A stretch of 64,000 nucleotides of DNA from Aquipseudomonas alcaligenes MRY13-0052 (GTDB lineage Bacteria > Pseudomonadota > Gammaproteobacteria > Pseudomonadales > Pseudomonadaceae): positions 1 to 64,000 of the forward strand of contig BATO01000004.1 in assembly GCA_000474255.1 (NCBI GenBank), read 5' to 3'. The translations under genes were made by a program, and so were the position numbers. A model generated the notes under the pieces. That model saw nothing but the letters and a program-made list of their open reading frames with translations, was not told the origin of the DNA and did not search any database. Below are positions 62,510 to 64,000 of this stretch, piece by piece. Numbering within the stretch: the first letter of the stretch is position 1; each line of letters starts with the position of its first letter.

Positions 62510-62535
62510 CTTTGGGTCGCGTTCTGCCCGGGCGC

Positions 62536-63342
62536 TCACTCGGTGGCCAGGCTCTCCAGCTCACGGCTGAGGCTGGCGCGGGACAGTTCGCCCATGTGGC
62601 TCTTCAGCATCCGCCCCTGGCCGTCGTAGAACAGTGTGGTCGGCAGGCCGTAGGAGCCGGTCAGCGCGCCGAAGCGGTTGCCGCCGTCGATCAGCACGTC
62701 CTGCACCTCCAGGCCCTGCTCCTGCAGGAAGCGCTTCACGTGCTCGGCGTTCTCGCCCTGGTTGATCAGCACGAAGCGCAGGTCGGGCCGGGCTTGCTGG
62801 GCCGCTTGCAGGGCCGGCATCTCGCGGCGGCACGGCGGGCACCAGGTGGCCCAGAGGTTGATCACCAGCGGCCGACCGTCCAGTTCACGGATATCCACAG
62901 GCTTGCCGTCGAGGTCGCTCAGCGCCACGTTCGGCAGTTGGCGGCCGCTCTCCAGGGCTGCCAGCAGCGCGCTGCCTCCGCCCCAGAGCGTGGCGCCCAC
63001 CAGCAGGGCGATACCCAAGGGCCGGCGCACGGCTGGGTGACGGCGAGCCTGCAGCAAACCGACCAGCGCCGCGGCTGCCAGGCCGGGCAGCAGGAGGAAG
63101 CCGCCGTCGCGGATATCCAGCATGCGCCAGGGTTCGGCACGGTAGTCGGCGAGGTAGAGCGCCACGAAGCCGACGCGTGCGGCGAGCACACCGGCTACAA
63201 GCATGCTGAACAGCACCGATTCGGGATTGCCCCCGCGCCGGCGGCCCTGCCACCAGCCACAGACCAGCGCAGAGAAGAACCCCAGGTAGAACAGCGCCTG
63301 GGAGGCGGAAAGGGCGACAGGGCCGATTTGCAGGCTGTTCAT
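62536..63342 (-). CDS. TlpA-like thioredoxin with Lgt-like membrane domain
   Basis: A 268-residue membrane-tethered redox protein. The N-terminal ~135 residues have four hydrophobic segments and a layout like prolipoprotein diacylglyceryl transferase (LFSMLVAGVLAARVGFVALYLADY and the strand DIRDGGFLLLPG). However, the Lgt active-site histidine of the GG.SFHG motif is replaced (GGFLLLPG), so transferase activity is unlikely. The C-terminal ~130 residues are a TlpA/ResA thioredoxin (DLDGKPVDIRELDGRPLVINLWATWCPPCRREMPAL, with CPPC, and GSYGLPTTLFYDGQGR), facing the periplasm. The start at 63342 (MNSLQIGPVALSA) is chosen over longer frames. It would act in periplasmic disulfide reduction, for example cytochrome c maturation. 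Confidence 0.86.
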   Translation of the reverse strand: MNSLQIGPVALSASQALFYLGFFSALVCGWWQGRRRGGNPESVLFSMLVAGVLAARVGFVALYLADYRAEPWRMLDIRDGGFLLLPGLAAAALVGLLQARRHPAVRRPLGIALLVGATLWGGGSALLAALESGRQLPNVALSDLDGKPVDIRELDGRPLVINLWATWCPPCRREMPALQAAQQARPDLRFVLINQGENAEHVKRFLQEQGLEVQDVLIDGGNRFGALTGSYGLPTTLFYDGQGRMLKSHMGELSRASLSRELESLATE

Positions 63343-63436
63343 CGAGGTGGACCAGGTGGCTTGGCGGGTGGGGCCGCAGTATGCCATCGGCCCCGGCGTG
63401 GCCCGGCGGCGCAAGTGTTTCCCTGCTTTACGGGGC

Positions 63437-64000
63437 TCAGGGCTCGGTGGCCGGTCGGTACTGCAGCGCCTCGGCCAGGTGCTGGCGGGCAATGGCCGGG
63501 GTGCCATCGAGATCGGCGAGGGTGCGGGCGACCTTGATGATGCGGTGTGCGGCGCGCAACGACAGGCCGAGGCGTTCGCAGGCGTTTTCCAGCCAGCGGC
63601 GGTCCTCCACCACCAGCGAGCAGTGGCGACGCAGGCCCTGGAGGTCGAGAAACGCGTTGGCGCAGCCCTGGCGATCGAGCTGGCGCTGGCGGGCCTGGGC
63701 CACGGTTTTCGCGGCGCTTGCACTGTCCTGGCCGCCGGGCTTGGGGTCGTCCAGCGAGGTGGCTTCGCGGGCGACGGTGAGGTGCAGGTCGATGCGGTCG
63801 AGCAGCGGGCCGGAGAGCTTGGCGCGGTAGCGCTGGATCTGCTCCGGGGTGCAACGGCATGGGTTGGTGATGTCGCCCAGGTAGCCGCAGGGGCAGGGGT
63901 TCATGGCGGCGACCAGCTGGAAACGCGCCGGGAAGCGCACCCGGTCGTTGGCCCGGGCGATGACGATCTCGCCGCTTTCCAGGGGCTCGCGCAGGACCTC
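63437..64000 (-). CDS. comM: ComM (YifB), Mg-chelatase-like AAA+ ATPase, 3' part
   Basis: The C-terminal ~187 residues of a helicase-type AAA+ protein, open through the right window edge (5' part outside). The visible region runs from GEIVIARANDRVRFPARFQLVAAMNPCPCGYLGD through CTPEQIQRYRAKLSGPLLDRIDLHLTV to the C-terminal Mg_chelatase_C domain, GLSLRAAHRIIKVARTLADLDGTPAIARQHLAEALQYRP. The CPCGY zinc-like motif and LSGPLLDRIDLH are typical of ComM. ComM promotes branch migration in natural transformation and DNA exchange. It reads toward the TlpA-like gene, with a 94-base gap. Confidence 0.95.
   Translation of the reverse strand, partial: EVLREPLESGEIVIARANDRVRFPARFQLVAAMNPCPCGYLGDITNPCRCTPEQIQRYRAKLSGPLLDRIDLHLTVAREATSLDDPKPGGQDSASAAKTVAQARQRQLDRQGCANAFLDLQGLRRHCSLVVEDRRWLENACERLGLSLRAAHRIIKVARTLADLDGTPAIARQHLAEALQYRPATEP

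Overview
The window is a gap-poor, GC-rich stretch of a Pseudomonas (sensu lato) chromosome. The assignment rests on gene content and order recalled from P. aeruginosa: phoB-phoR, ubiC-ubiA, rubA1-rubA2-rubB, recG-oxyR, spoT-rpoZ-gmk, rph, crc-pyrE, argB-algC-dut-coaBC-radC, rpmB-rpmG, a kauB/pauB/pauR polyamine block around dadR-dadA-dadX, a cytochrome c5, xpt, rep, a GGDEF/EAL gene and comM. The tonB-exbD-exbB cluster beside oxyR is an arrangement I associate with P. putida-like and P. resinovorans-like genomes. I see no insertion sequence, prophage, integrase, CRISPR array, rRNA or tRNA. Codon use looks uniform, so this is core chromosome.

Layout. 1-2650: 3' end of recB and complete recD. 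2661-9413: an alpha/beta hydrolase, a CNNM/CorC-type membrane protein, the phosphate two-component genes phoR-phoB behind a recognisable Pho box, a small secreted protein, and the ubiquinone genes ubiA-ubiC. 9583-14709: two near-identical rubredoxins with their reductase, an HU protein, an SCP2-like protein, a secreted unknown and a YbaK-HDOD fusion. 14792-20215: recG-oxyR and tonB-exbD-exbB. 20418-23513: an epimerase, an AraC regulator with a LysE-type exporter, and a lipoprotein. 23572-28890: ridA-spoT-rpoZ-gmk-yicC facing rph. 28913-40211: a small membrane protein, crc, pyrE, a DUF4124 protein, a thioesterase, argB-algC-dut-coaBC, radC, a small unknown and an orphan dipeptide-binding protein. 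40394-41480: rpmB-rpmG with a structured leader, and a cupin. 41789-51856: aldehyde dehydrogenase kauB, an MFS carrier, a phospholipase D-like lipoprotein, a PauB-type FAD oxidase, Lrp/DadR, dadA, a RidA paralogue, alanine racemase dadX and the cupin regulator pauR. 52028-64000: a fatty-acid hydroxylase, cytochrome c5, xpt, rep, a ProE-like c-di-GMP phosphodiesterase, a MATE exporter, a LysR regulator, a Cache-type chemoreceptor, a TlpA-like thioredoxin with an Lgt-like membrane domain, and the 3' part of comM.

How the parts fit. The most coherent block is 41-52 kb, a nitrogen and carbon catabolic island. PauB-type oxidase and KauB oxidise polyamine intermediates. DadA and DadX racemise and oxidise alanine, and RidA would clear the reactive imine that DadA forms. 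PauR and Lrp/DadR are the local regulators. Several translation-initiation regions here carry A-rich AAnAAnAA motifs, the type read by Hfq/Crc, and crc itself lies at 29.3 kb. A perfect dyad upstream of dadA is well placed as a DadR activation site.

I found no clear candidate for an entirely new system such as a defence island or biosynthetic cluster. The items most worth a second look are regulatory (the rpmB leader, the kauB leader hairpin and dyads, the dadA dyad) and domain fusions (Lgt-like/TlpA, YbaK-HDOD, long AlgC). All gene names rest on reading motifs and recalled synteny. No database search was run.
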